64,000 nt of DNA from Macrosoma leucophasiata (Eukaryota; Arthropoda; Insecta; Lepidoptera; Hedylidae). The notes under the pieces were generated by a model. That model did not search any database. It saw only the letters and a list, made by a program, of their open reading frames with translations, and was not told the DNA's origin. The first letter of the stretch is position 1. The number at the start of each line of letters is the position of its first letter. The stretch is from positions 2,666,001-2,730,000 of the forward strand of contig JAWQUS010000030.1 of assembly GCA_036365455.1 (NCBI GenBank), given 5' to 3'. The translations under genes were made by a program, and so were the position numbers. Below are positions 1-9,566 of this stretch, one piece after another.

Positions 1-44
1 ATACCGAATAGTTGCCGAATGAGTATTCGAATACATATGCGAGT

Positions 45-144
45 GACCGGAACACGATGGTGCTAAACACTTTTATTTGTTAGCAGATTGATTAGGTAAT
101 GCGGTGGTGAGAACTCTTACACTGGACTCTCAGAACTCTACCAG
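45..144 (-). mobile_element. SINE family A, truncated copy (A1)
   Basis: Reverse complement matches the 5' half of family A: ACCGGAACACGAT, a stretch ending in TTAGGTAATGCGGTGGTG, and CTCTACCAG at the family's 5' end. It diverges strongly and lacks the poly(A) half, so it is an old fragment. Confidence 0.65.
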
Positions 145-161
145 AATTAAAATGTGAGCCT

Positions 162-280
162 GGGTTTCACCAAGATATTTGTACATATTGTAACATTTCA
201 CATATTGTAACATTCTCTTACTTTAACAGATTTCTGTAAGTTAGAGAAAGATGTGAAATATAACAATCTTGGTGCAACCC
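162..280. mobile_element. Small palindromic MITE, core-less member of family T
   Basis: Terminal inverted repeats read GGGTTTCACCAAGAT on the left and ATCTTGGTGCAACCC on the right, with TTTCACAT-type inner arms that also pair. The same outer arms bound the 343-bp element at 61346-61688, which carries a tRNA-like module in the middle; this copy lacks that module. No clear target-site duplication. Confidence 0.6.
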
Positions 281-656
281 AAGCTAAGTATATGTTCCTG
301 CCTAACGTGCAAGAGACTCAGCGTGAAGATACACAAGGTAATGCAGTGTCTACGCCCTCGACCCACTCTACACTAGAGTTATCTCGTAATAATGGTTGCG
401 TGCACATCCTCAATTAATTTAAATGCTATCTATAGACATCTATTATTTAGATAATATTGAAGAGGGTTAAGCTTTGTTTTAAATAATTAGTCAGTATTTT
501 TTTTGAGGATCTAATTATTAAAAACTTGGTAGTATGGACTCATTAGCTGTCTGTGTTCGTCGGGACGTGATGACCCACCGCCCACTAGCGGAAAAATTAT
601 CTTATATGGAAGAGAATTCTTCCGCATCAACGTAGTTTTGATGGAAGTTAACTTTT

Positions 657-1129
657 TTGGGATGGTACAGCATTGATGGAGTTCGCGGGCATAGTACACA
701 GGCACCACTGTATTACCATATCTACTTGTCGCTAAATGGTAGTGTTCACCACTATCGTTTTCCCATCAGATGGCACTGAACGGCTCCGTAATTTCCGGCA
801 TAGCATAGGTAACACTTAAGGCCTGAGGACTACAAGTTCTCACTGACAACGCATCTACAGTCAAATCTCTAGTTTCATGTTGATGTACTATGACATAATT
901 ATTTACCATCAATGTAAAACAGAGGTTCCCAAACTATTGTTTCTTGTAGACCCCTTTAAATATTTTTAGACTACTCTCCTTCCTACATATATATCACATT
1001 CCCATGCTATTCCATTTTTATTCACGCCTACGTAGACTCCGATCGAGTCTCCACACCACCACAGGGGAATACTTTGGGAATCACTTGTAAACTGTATGCT
1101 TGTTTGCCACTTCATGATATAAAAAAACT
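657..1129 (+). mobile_element. SINE family A, degenerate copy split by a MITE (A2)
   Basis: The family A body can be followed from GGAGTTCGCGGGC through CTAAATGGTAGTGTTCA to ATCAATGTAAA, then resumes as GTAAACTGTATGCTTGTTTGCCACTTC and an A-run. The break is filled by the hAT-like element at 920-1084. Many substitutions mark it as an old copy. Confidence 0.65.
920..1084. mobile_element. hAT-like MITE nested in SINE A
   Basis: The left end CAGAGGTTCCCAAAC and the right end CTTTGGGAATCAC are imperfect inverted repeats of the CAG-GGTTCCCAAAC type common in hAT transposons. The flanks ATGTAAAA and TTGTAAAC look like an imperfect 8-bp target-site duplication, the hAT length, and joining them restores the family A sequence. 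It has no coding capacity. Confidence 0.55.
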
Positions 1130-1131
1130 TG

Positions 1132-1281
1132 TTTTATATTATTTCGCATTAACACATGCTTGTGAAATATATTTTATTTAAAGAAAAATGGAAAGAAAAA
1201 TTTTTGACTTCAGGCGAGACTCGAAGTCGCGGCCTACTGGGAATCTAGTCCAGCCGCTCTTCCAATTGAGCTACTGAAGTC
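1132..1281 (-). mobile_element. Family T element with tRNA-like core, copy 1
   Basis: An AT-rich arm (TTTCGCATTAACACATG, then TTTAAAGAAAAATGG) leads into a 76-nt tRNA-like sequence on the minus strand, 1206-1281. Its ends GACTTCA and TGAAGTC pair as a perfect 7-bp acceptor stem; a D-arm-like GCTCAATTGGAAGAGC and a T-arm-like TTCGAGTC follow in tRNA order. The anticodon arm does not fold canonically, so it is tRNA-like rather than a tRNA gene. The right-hand arm is missing here. Confidence 0.6.
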
Positions 1282-1436
1282 CTGCCCGATTTGTCAAATC
1301 TTTCCTTCACATTTATTGCATTGCTTTATGGTAGCAGTAGCGCCATCTATTGCCAACTATGCTAGTTAGGCAACCGATATAATAGACTGCAGTTTATTGA
1401 ATATCGTAAAGAAGTCGCTTTTACCCTTAATAATTG

Positions 1437-1634
1437 TTTTATATTATTTCGCATTAACACATGCTTGTGAAATATATTTTATTTAAAGAAAAATGGAAAG
1501 AAAATTTGACTTCAGGCAAGACTCGAACTCGCGGCCTACTGGGAATCTAGTCCAGCCGCTCTTCCAATTGAGCTACTGAAATCTGGCAGGACTGAAGACA
1601 AATTTTTCTTTCCATTTTCCTTTAAATAAAATAT
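1437..1634 (-). mobile_element. Family T element with tRNA-like core, copy 2
   Basis: Direct repeat of the 1132-1281 element about 305 bp downstream, nearly identical in the arm and the 76-nt core (1508-1583). Both arms are present: TTTAAAGAAAAATGGAAAG on the left and its inverted copy CTTTCCATTTTCCTTTAAA at 1608-1626, so the tRNA-like core sits in the loop of a palindrome. The acceptor ends pair with one G-T wobble. The T-stem GCGAG/CTTGC pairs. Confidence 0.6.
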
Positions 1635-2388
1635 AAAAAAACTTACTAAAACTCTTTTCACAATGGATCCCCAAATCTAGGCTAGGTTGGATGGTAAGAG
1701 GCTGTTGAGCTGTACGCAGACCACTACACTTAAGATGCACTTACCTCCGCCATATTTTGAAGGCGCCATTTTGATGTACTCCCATTTTAAAACGCGAATT
1801 TTACTTTTAACTATGTATTTAACCAAGATATGAAAAACAATGAAATTATTTGTTGGAATTAATAATGTACCTACTTAATTATAACATACACATTTACACA
1901 ATATAATATGACAATCATTAAATCATTCACAGTTTTAATTTTAAATTTTGTTTTCAATAAAAAAAAAATTTTTTTTATTCTTATTGACTGGATTTGTAGA
2001 TATTGGTATTGGTAGGATTATGGTCAACCGAGCTCTTATGTATATTAAAGAAATCGTATTACTGGTACCTCGCGATACAGATTAAGTCCAGTGTGAGGGC
2101 CGTAAGCACATCTGTTCATGTAACATAAGTTTTTGACGTGACAACGTCTTAAATTAGGTTGCGGCTCGCAGTCACTCATGAAAAAGTGTAACGCCCGGTA
2201 ACGTAACGATGAGTCACCGAACGAGAGAGAGGCCTGCCGGACCGGCGAATGCCTTTCTACCGAGAAAAAGACGTTGCCACGTAAAATCTTCGCCCGTAAA
2301 ACCGACTTTACAGGCAACCAGTTTTTTTTGGTAAATAAAGTTTTTTCATTATAATATAGTTAAAAAAAATATATATAAAGGGGATAAA

Positions 2389-2513
2389 CCGGTGGTCGAG
2401 CTCCGATGACAGGGCTTGCGGTCGCAGGAACCACCTCATTACCTAATCTTCTGCCCGCTAAATGGTAGTTTTCAGCGCTATTGTGTTGCTAGCCAGGTGG
2501 TAATGTAGGTCAA
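2389..2513 (+). mobile_element. SINE family A, 5' fragment (A3)
   Basis: Matches family A from its 5' end (GGTGGTCGAGCTCC) through CGCTAAATGGTAGT to CAGGTGGTAATGTA, with several substitutions, then stops. A fuller copy follows about 130 bp downstream in the same orientation. Confidence 0.7.
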
Positions 2514-2642
2514 GTATCTCAATAGATCCAGAGCTTAAGGTTTTTACACCGTTCAGCTCTGATAGCCCCCTACTAGGGAATCTAGCCCAGTACCCCAACG
2601 TAGTACCTAGTAGTAAACTAGTACTTTACAAGTATATATTTT

Positions 2643-2913
2643 TACTGGTGGTAGAGCTCCAGTGACGGAGCTTGCGGGCGTAGGCACCACCGCATTACCT
2701 AATATACTTGCCGCTAAACGGTAGTGTTCAGCACTATCGTGTTCCGGTCAGGTGGTAATTTCCGGCACAGAGGCATAACACCTTAGGCCTCAGGAGTGGT
2801 AACGCATCTGTATTTTGATCTTGGTCTCTGTGTGGATGTCTATAGGCTGCAGCCATCACTTAACATCAATGTGAACTGCATGCCTGTTTGCCACATCCAT
2901 GACATAAAAAAAA
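2643..2913 (+). mobile_element. SINE family A, near full length (A4)
   Basis: Starts TACTGGTGGTAGAGCTCCAG and ends in CATGACAT followed by an A-run, the defined ends of family A. The 5' end can fold (GAGCTCC pairs with GGAGCTC), as can TAGTG-TTCAG-CACTA in the body and TGCAGT-ACTGCA near the 3' end. No tRNA A/B boxes were recognised, so its promoter origin is unclear. Confidence 0.85.
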
Positions 2914-2931
2914 CATTATTATGTACTTGTC

Positions 2932-3156
2932 GACCCGGTTGGTCCAACGGTGTGAGATGACCGTTTGATTGGAAGGGTTCGATCCCCGCACCGGGACAAA
3001 TATTTGTATGGCCTACACTTAGAGGAATAGTTCTATGGATCTACAGATACCTATCTGTTTCGGGTCTGGGTGTTTGTGTATGTGTTGTTTGTATATAACG
3101 GCACCCATGACACAGGTTTATACCATTTGTGGGGCTGTAAGTGTAAGCGTGTTTAA
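2932..3156 (+). mobile_element. tRNA-derived SINE, family C copy 1
   Basis: The head GACCCGGTTGGTCCAACGG contains TGGTCCAACGG, a perfect match to the pol III A-box consensus, and GGTTCGATCCC matches the B box. A tRNA-unrelated body (GGGTCTGGGTGTTTGTGT, GGCACCCATGACACAGG) follows, ending in a T-rich tail. A second copy lies at 15200-15405. It sits directly behind the tail of A4. Confidence 0.8.
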
Positions 3157-4035
3157 TTTTTTTTTGTACTTTAGTTTACAACTAAACATACAACAAATTC
3201 AAATATATCCCTTGTAACTTCTGCCTGTCCAAAATCACTTTGTCTAGTTATGTTTTACCGCGGCGAACCATATTTTTTTAGTTTTTATACGACGAACCCT
3301 AAATCTAATTCAATTTACTTTATCAGGTCCCGCGGTACACATAGCGGGTACATGCTTTACCACTTACCCGGTTCTATTGTTATCCACATGGTACATTACT
3401 ATCGGAAAACAGAAAGGTATGTTACGCAATCTTTATAATTACACGTAATATCCTGCTTAGTTTTGTCTGTTTTGCTGTCATGTTTTTTTCCTTTTTCAAC
3501 TGTTTTTTTAGCCAAGTTAGAGGCAAATATGTATCTATCTTTCAATATAAAACTTTCAATTCAAACATTTTCCCGGTGCTGGTTTTAGTGGTCAAAAATT
3601 TTCAACTTTAATAAATGAGGTACAGAACCCTATAAAAACAATGGTGAAAAATTGCTACTTCATAATTTCCCATAACACAAGGGTTAAAATCTCCATCAGT
3701 TAACTAGTTGCTAACTTTGCGAATTTACGGATAAAAAATTCAGAATTTTCAGGATAAAATTGAACAAACAAATTTGCACAATTGGCACGAACTCTGAAAC
3801 TATATGCGTAAGCGAAAAACACTCCAATTTAATAGTTGCAAAGTGATGGAACTATGATTTTGCCGTGAAGTTTTTATGGACATTGTTTACTTTAATTTTA
3901 TGTGTTTTTTTTTCATTAATGCAGTGGCAAACCAATCTTAAGATATTTCACGTTGATGGTAGGTAAGTAAATATTGCAGCTTTAGATACACATACATAGA
4001 TTTGACTAGATTGGAAAGGAGGTAATATTTATTTC
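3157..4035. other. No gene recognised
   Basis: AT-rich sequence with short ORFs that show no recognisable domain. I see no tRNA, strong repeat or splice-bounded exon here. Confidence 0.4.
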
Positions 4036-4039
4036 AGAA

Positions 4040-4145
4040 ATTAAAGAAAAATGGCAAGAAAATTAAAATTTGTACTTCGGGCCGGGATCGAACCTGCTAC
4101 CTCAATACAGTCCAGCCGCTTTACTACTTTACCAGCCGGGTAAAG
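4040..4145 (-). mobile_element. Family T element, tRNA-like core copy 3
   Basis: AATTAAAGAAAAATGGCAAG arm followed by a minus-strand tRNA-like segment with a good B box (GGTTCGATCCC) and the family motif AAAGCGGCTGGACTG. Only the left arm is preserved. Confidence 0.5.
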
Positions 4146-4335
4146 TGGTAAAGCTAAGATGCGTCAAGAGACTCTCACTAGCTTCGGCTCTTTGCTATCA
4201 GTCCGTTGTCCGTAACGACTATGTACCTGTCTATATTTTTATATGCAAATGTTATTAAAAAACAAAACAAAATAGATGCAAAATATGACAGAATATAGGT
4301 GCCTATAAAAACATACAAAATAGGTTCCGCCGGTA

Positions 4336-4540
4336 ACGGGAGCTGGGTCCTAGCTGCCAGTGGTTAGGGGCTTAGGGAAAGGAATCTCCTCACAATACGT
4401 GCCGTGTCAAGAAGAACCGCCTTTTACACCAAGCCTTAGACCCAATTTCCCAGCGAGAACCTCTTGAGGTGTTGGTCGAGGCTCTTCACTACGAGTCCGT
4501 TAACCGTGACGACTACCGGTACAACGATAATGACAGGTAG
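4336..4540 (-). pseudogene. LINE ORF2 C-terminal fragment (3' end), copy 1
   Basis: Close relative of 12076-12350 in the same orientation. Both carry, read on the plus strand, GGTCCTAGCTGCC, CTCACAATACGTGCCGTGTC, CCTCTTGAGGTGTTGGTCGAG and CCGTTAACCGTGACGAC. In the sister copy the minus strand reads as the last ~80 residues of a non-LTR ORF. Here small indels break the frame. It is a 5'-truncated dead insertion; the clade cannot be fixed from so short a tail. Confidence 0.55.
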
Positions 4541-4589
4541 TGACAGCATATTATTATTATTACTTTAAATGAACAAAACTAAAAGCAGA

Positions 4590-4803
4590 GAGTATGTAAT
4601 AATACTACGTATAGAATGGACACTTCGACGTCCCGCCCGATTTCCCCGCATCACTCAACCCCTTCCCCTCTTATGGGCGACGGTTGGTATTTTTTATGTG
4701 CTATGCACACAGGCGCGCGTGTAAACACGTCACTCATTGATGTCTGTTTAATAGAAACCAAATTAAGCGTTTGTATGGAATTTTGGCGGAGTGTCCGCTG
4801 TGT
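4590..4803 (+). mobile_element. Repeat family J, copy 1
   Basis: About 210 bp shared with 19952-20088, 37693-37905 and 59274-59490. Landmarks: GAATGGACACTTCGACGTCC, GGGCGACGGTTGGTATTT, GAAACCAAATTAAGCG, GGCGGAGTGTCCGC. No clear coding capacity and no poly(A); a MITE-like nonautonomous element is most likely. Confidence 0.6.
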
Positions 4804-5044
4804 GCTAGAAGACCAAACATATTCAGTAAACTTACCTCATAAGCAAAAAGGTAAGCTACTAGGTTGTCAGAATCCGCAACGGTTGAGTTATTTGTGAAAG
4901 CGAAAATAAACTTGTTTATTGCCCAACTTTTTGTTTCTGCTCCCTTGGCAAATTTATTGCTTGTAACGTACTGTTTTTTTTATGAAACAAAACTTTTTCC
5001 TATATATTGAAACGGAATGTAACTTAGGTACATTTTTTTTTATA

Positions 5045-5092
5045 TTATGGCATCGCTATTACGCATATTGCCAGTGTCAAGTAAAATGATAT
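5045..5092 (-). repeat. Fragment shared with the tail of a SINE B copy
   Basis: On the minus strand it carries TTTACTTGACACTGGCAATA and GCGATGCCAT, also found just behind the B copies at 10765 and 22650. This shows that segment is itself repeated. Confidence 0.5.
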
Positions 5093-5204
5093 TTCGTATT
5101 CGCAAGCAGCGTAAAAGCACCACGTTCGTTTTCTTTAGATTGTGGCAAAAGTAAGAGTCAGTCGGTCAATTATAAGTCAGGCAGTCAGAGTCACAGTCAG
5201 TAAT

Positions 5205-5350
5205 TCGAGTAAAGCGATGGCTACTTTACCAGAATATTTCAAATTAAGTTTTGGAGGCAAACTGCAAAGCCGTGTTTTCGCACTGTTATTCTATTTCACT
5301 ATACACGTGCACTGTAATAAACCTATATCAAACAAAATGCCACCAACTTT
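5205..5350 (-). mobile_element. Family G fragment
   Basis: Carries CTACTTTACCAG and AAGTTTTGGAGGCAA, the inverse of sequences in the complete poly(A) element at 63705-63987, and similar to 19077-19160. Divergent. Confidence 0.4.
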
Positions 5351-5471
5351 ATTTAATATAAATCAAAAATACACTAAGAAAATGAAATAAAATAAGAGCA
5401 CCACACGCCTCTTTCGAGGTTCCCGCCAAAACCTTCTTAGGTACATTAACCAACAAGAAATATTGCTAGGT

Positions 5472-5625
5472 ATATTATTTCGAATTAACGCTTGTGAAAT
5501 ATATATTTTTTTATTTAAGAAAAATGGAAGCGCGGCTGCACTAGATTCCCAGTGGCCGCGAGTTCGAGTCTCGCCTGAAAACTAATTTTTCCTTACATTT
5601 TTCTTTAAAAAAAAAAAGAAATATT
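5472..5625 (+). mobile_element. Family T element, copy 4, core partly deleted
   Basis: Left arm TTTATTTAAGAAAAATGG and inverted right arm CATTTTTCTTTAAA surround only the 3' two-thirds of the tRNA-like core (CACTAGATTCCCAGTGGCCGCGAGTTCGAGTC, given here in pieces: CACTAGATTCCCAGTGG then GAGTTCGAGTCTCGCC). The 5' acceptor and D arm are lost. Confidence 0.55.
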
Positions 5626-6129
5626 GCATATCGACTTTAGGAAGGAGACTTCGGCTTATTTCGGATCTGTAGATTGTTGGACTGTGTTGGCCACAGATCA
5701 CTATATACTAGTTGACCGGTCTCACACCACAGAGCACGGAAACTAACCTCAGACCAATATGGATTAACTGGATCACAGACCAATAACCAAGCTGTCAATC
5801 GTAGGTAGGTGTCTATTCTTGTTTTTTTTTTTCTTTTAATTAATGTTTTTTTTTCTTGTATTTACTTCTTTCATATAAAACTAGGTATTTTGTTCATAAA
5901 ATCTTAAGTATTGTTTTAAAATCTTTATTATTTTTTTATTGTTGTTTTTATGTATAGCCGTCTATGACGAACAAAATGGCCCTAACGGAAGACCAGCGCT
6001 GGTTGTCCCATAACCAGCACACGCTGAGTTCGGGCCAATTTGTGACAAATGTATAATTATTAGGTACCTACATATGTTTCAAAAATTGTGTTGTTCATAT
6101 ACATTGTTACAAATAAACATTTCTTAGAT

Positions 6130-6334
6130 ACTTCTTACTTTTAGACCGTCAGCTCTTTCGCACCTTACCTATATGACGTTTGTCCACCATTTTGATCAAG
6201 TTTTGACCAATACCGGACTATCAATGCTTACGTAGGCAGTGTGCAGCAGAGATAACGCTCTACGTTGTCGAAACTAGCCGATTGTCTCCTTCGTAGGCTC
6301 GATTTGCAATATTTCTTGCTGAGTACTGTAAATA
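6130..6334 (-). mobile_element. MITE family E, copy 1
   Basis: Shares GACCAATACCGGACTATCA, GGCAGTGTGCAGCAGAGATA and CTAGCCGATTGTCTC with 26606, 33060, 36300 and 49562. The complete copy at 49562-49820 has ~36-bp inverted termini; here the right terminus (CAATATTTCTTGCTGAGTACTG) is kept and abuts the D insertion. Confidence 0.6.
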
Positions 6335-6346
6335 TGCATGTAATAT

Positions 6347-6714
6347 GAAGCGCGCATGGCCCAGCGGCTGGTGTAGATCGTAAGCGATCTGCTCGGTTAA
6401 GCACTACGGGCGCGGTCGGGGAGTGTGATGGTGACCGCTAGTGGCAAATTAAATGCGCGTTTCCGTGCTTCGGAGGGCACGTTAAGCCGTCGGTCCCGGT
6501 TGCTATCGATGGATAGCAGTCGTTAAACCTTGTCGGAGGCCTTATGGGCGGTTTGAAAAATTTCCGACAGTGGGTTGGCCACTAACCCACCCACCTCCAC
6601 CAATCCGCATTGGAGCAGCGTGGTGGAGTAAGCTCCAGGCCTCCCCCCAAAAAAAGGGGAGAGACTCGTGCCCAGCAGTGGGACGTATAATGGGTTGCCA
6701 TTATTATTATTATA
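6347..6714 (+). mobile_element. 5S-rRNA-like SINE, family D copy 1
   Basis: The head GGTTAAGCACTACGGGCGCG resembles the 5S rRNA A-box region and GTGTGATGGTGACCGCT resembles the 5S C box (one G lost). The body contains CGTTAAGCCGTCGGTCCCGG and ends GGGACGTATAATGGGTTGCC followed by (ATT)n. Flanks share TACTGTAAATAT, an imperfect target duplication with a 6-bp indel. Full-length unit; see the 349-bp copy at 54555-54903 for exact ends. Confidence 0.7.
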
Positions 6715-6952
6715 TACTGTAAATATAATATACAGTGGTCATCAAGTGGGTGTCAAAAGTCTTTTGTCTCTACAAAAGACGTGCAAACAACAAAGATAGC
6801 TAATATTTCAGGGTGATTAAAACAAAATCCAACCGCAACAGTCTGTATGACGTCAAGATACAATTCGTAAATCTGGAAGAAAACTTTCTTTATTAATTGA
6901 TGAAAAACTAGATGAAGTTTATCGCAGTGTATTCAAATATTTAATAGCCACA

Positions 6953-7283
6953 ATGGCAGAGAAAACATTAATATTGCATGAGTTGTATGTCTTTTCGGAG
7001 TGGAAACCTGAACCGGAATATTTGCAAAAACCTGACACAAAATTTCCAGAGAGTTTATCAGATTTGTGGACCTGGCTGAAATTTTATGGCACCAAAAAAA
7101 TTTTAATCGATAGTATAACACCACATAAAATCAGGCGAAACAAATGGTTGATAGCTTTAGGAGATGAAGGAAAAGTTATAGCTGTCATCACAGATAATAT
7201 TTTAGAGATCAGAACAAAAAGATCTGAGTACGCTACCATTGCAGCTAGAACCACAGTGCCCAGAGATGGATATCCCCACATAT
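6953..7283 (+). CDS. NBAS: NBAS-like N-terminal coding exon (partial gene)
   Basis: ATG in a good context (CACAATGG) opens an uninterrupted frame of 110 codons before a possible GT donor (TAT|GTGAAA at 7284). The protein starts MAEKTLILHELYVFSEW and contains GDEGKVIAVITDNILEIR then EYATIAARTTVPRDGYPH. This spacing of a GK..AV..D...EIR block, an acidic-aromatic TI block and VP+D..P matches the first beta-propeller blades of NBAS, the NRZ tethering-complex subunit of the ER. In that family the next conserved block begins with a tryptophan; splicing after the T at 7283 could complete such a codon. A TTTCAG acceptor-like site lies at about 6810. No later exon was found downstream. It could be the true first coding exon, or an orphaned gene fragment. 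Assignment is from remembered family features, not a search. Confidence 0.5.
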
Positions 7284-8832
7284 GTGAAATAATCGATATT
7301 ATAATCGACATGTGATATAATCGATATGTAAAATAATCGATATTATTTTCGACAATCGATATTTGAAATAATCGATATATGAAATAATCGATATTATTAT
7401 CGATATTTAAAATAATCGATATTGTAATTGCTATTTGAAATAATCAATATGTGAAATAATCGATATTTTAAATAATCGATATTTGGAAAAAACTATTATC
7501 ATCGATATGTAAATAATCGAAATTATTTTGAAATAATCGAAATTGTTATCGATAATAGAAATAGTCGATATTATAATCAATATTTGAAATAATCGATATT
7601 TGAAATAATCGATTTTATAATCGATATTTGATATAATCGATATGTGAAATAATCGATATTATAAACGATATATGAAATAATCGATATTATAATCGATATT
7701 TGAAATAATTGATATTATAATCGATATTTGAAATAATCGATTTTTTAATCGATATTTGATATAATCGATATGTGAAATAATCGATATGTGAAATAATCGA
7801 TATTTAATATAAACGATATGTGAAATAATCGATATTATTATCGATATTTGAAATAATCTATATTGTAATTGCTATTTGAAATAATCGATATGTGAAATAA
7901 TCGATATTTGAATTAATCAATATTATTATCGATATTTATAATAATCGATATTGTAATTGCTAATCTAGATGTGAAATAATTGATATTATTATCGATATTT
8001 GAAATAATCGATATTATAATCGATGTGATATAATCGATATGTGAAATAATCGATTTTATAATCGATATTTGATATAATCGATATGTGAAATAATCGATAT
8101 TACAATCGATGTGATATAATCGATATGTGAAATATTCGATTTTATAATCGAAATTTGATATAAACGATATGTGAAATAATCGATATTACTATCGATATTT
8201 GAAATAATCGATATTGTAATTGCTATTTGAAATAATCGATATGTGAAATAATCGATATTTGAATTAATCGATATTTAAAATAATCGATATTGTAATTGCT
8301 ATTTGAAATAATCTATATGTGAAATAATTGATATTATTATCGATATTTGAAATAATCGATTTTATAATTGATATTTGAAATAATCGATTTTATAATCGAT
8401 ATTTGAAATAATCGATTTTATAATCGATATTTGATATAATCGATATGTGAAATAATCGATATTATAATCGATATTTTAAATTATCGATTTTGTAATCGAA
8501 ATTTGATATAATCAATATGTGAAATAATCGATATTATAATCGATGTGATATAATCGATATGTGAAATAATCGATTTTATAATCGATATTTGATATAAACG
8601 ATATGTGAAATAATCGATATTATAAACGATATATGAAATAATCGATATTATAATCGATATTTGAAATAATTGATATTATAATCGATATTTGAAATAATCG
8701 ATATTTGACATAATCGGTATGTGAAATAATCGATATTATAATCGATGTGATATAATCGATATGTGAAATAATCGATTTTATAATCGATATTTGAAATAAT
8801 CGATATGTAAAATAATCGATATTATAATCTAT
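7284..8832. repeat. 1.55-kb ATCGAT minisatellite array
   Basis: Continuous degenerate tandem array built from ~16-bp (ATTTGAAATAATCGAT) and ~12-bp (ATTATAATCGAT) units, each centred on the palindrome ATCGAT. There are higher-order repeats: the block at about 7640-7740 recurs at about 8600-8700, and that at about 7800-7930 recurs at about 8155-8270. TATCGATA, the Drosophila DREF element, and CGATA, the BEAF-type core, occur repeatedly. The first unit starts at the putative splice donor of the NBAS-like exon, so the array may be intronic. Confidence 0.95.
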
Positions 8833-8894
8833 ATGTGCTACGCAAGACGTTTGCGAAATAGATGGACGTAGCTGCACATAATAATTTTTCAAAC

Positions 8895-9018
8895 TGCTGT
8901 CAGACAAATGCCACCTCAGTCTGCCCGAGACCACGGAAGCTGAAAAGCATTCGATTTTAAATAATCACTTTAAATTAATATACGCGACATAAGTCCGAAA
9001 ACTAGTTTTATTTCAATG
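8895..9018 (+). mobile_element. Family H repeat, copy 1
   Basis: Contains GCCCGAGACCACGGAAGCTG, AAAAGC, AATATACGCGACATAAGTCC and TAGTTTTATTTCAATGA. The same modules, inverted, are at 39580-39690; shorter versions at 50380-50482 and in the palindromes at 13345-13713. It begins right behind the ATCGAT array. Confidence 0.6.
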
Positions 9019-9105
9019 ATTAAATCTAAGTGACTTTATTGTGAATCTTAATAATATGGTGTACTTTCTAAAATAAAAAAAAATAAAATTATGAATTTAA
9101 AACCT

Positions 9106-9111
9106 AAAAAA
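9106..9111 (-). terminator. Pol III T6 terminator of tRNA-Asp
   Basis: Six T residues on the minus strand, beginning 6 nt after the tRNA 3' end; four or more Ts stop RNA polymerase III. Confidence 0.75.
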
Positions 9112-9116
9112 TAATT

Positions 9117-9188
9117 CTCCCTGGCGGGGAATCGAACCCCGGTCTCCCGCGTGACAGGCGGGGATACTCACCACTATACTACCGAGGA
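9117..9188 (-). tRNA. tRNA-Asp(GTC): tRNA-Asp (anticodon GUC)
   Basis: 72 nt on the minus strand. It starts TCCTCGGTAGTATAGTGG, the anticodon arm is CCCGC-CTGTCAC-GCGGG with GTC at 9153-9155, and the T arm is CGGGG-TTCGATT-CCCCG with a perfect B box. It ends CCAGGGAG with G as discriminator. This is the standard insect tRNA-Asp sequence apart from the acceptor stem: pair 7:66 is G-C instead of U-A (still paired), and 5:68 is a C-A mismatch. With the intact internal promoter and terminator it looks expressible, but the mismatch leaves room for a decaying copy. It decodes GAC/GAU. Confidence 0.9.
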
Positions 9189-9566
9189 CATGCTATATAG
9201 GGATAAATTAAAGGTGATAATATCCATAATATAGTGAAAATATAGGTACAATTTGAAAGTTCAGCCCTCTATTTATGTAAAGAGATGGACAGAGGTATAC
9301 GTATGCGCATTACGTATTCAAACACTTATCCAATGTTCTGTAGGTAAACTAACGATTCGGCTTCGTCAAGTAGCCCTCAAGGAGTAGTATCTTAGAGCAC
9401 TCCGAGTGCTTCTACCAAAAAATAGATAATGTCGAAAAATGGATCAGTTAGAAAAATCGCATAATATTAATACACCACTGACCCGCGGAACCCAGTACCC
9501 CAGCGTAGCAGCAATGACCTGCCTCCACTAGTCTATGGAGTCTGTCTCAAAATTATCAAAATTTTC

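Noticed and set aside
1206..1281. Functional tRNA gene
   Set aside because: Acceptor and T arms pair, but the anticodon arm has a 9-nt loop and the sequence recurs inside a repeat; a tRNA-like module only.
7284..8832. CRISPR-like repeat array
   Set aside because: Units are contiguous, degenerate 12/16-bp palindromes without unique spacers, in a eukaryotic context.
8620..8934. 104-codon minus-strand frame rich in ID/Y repeats
   Set aside because: It is the translation of the ATCGAT minisatellite (repeated IDYNIDYF), not a gene.
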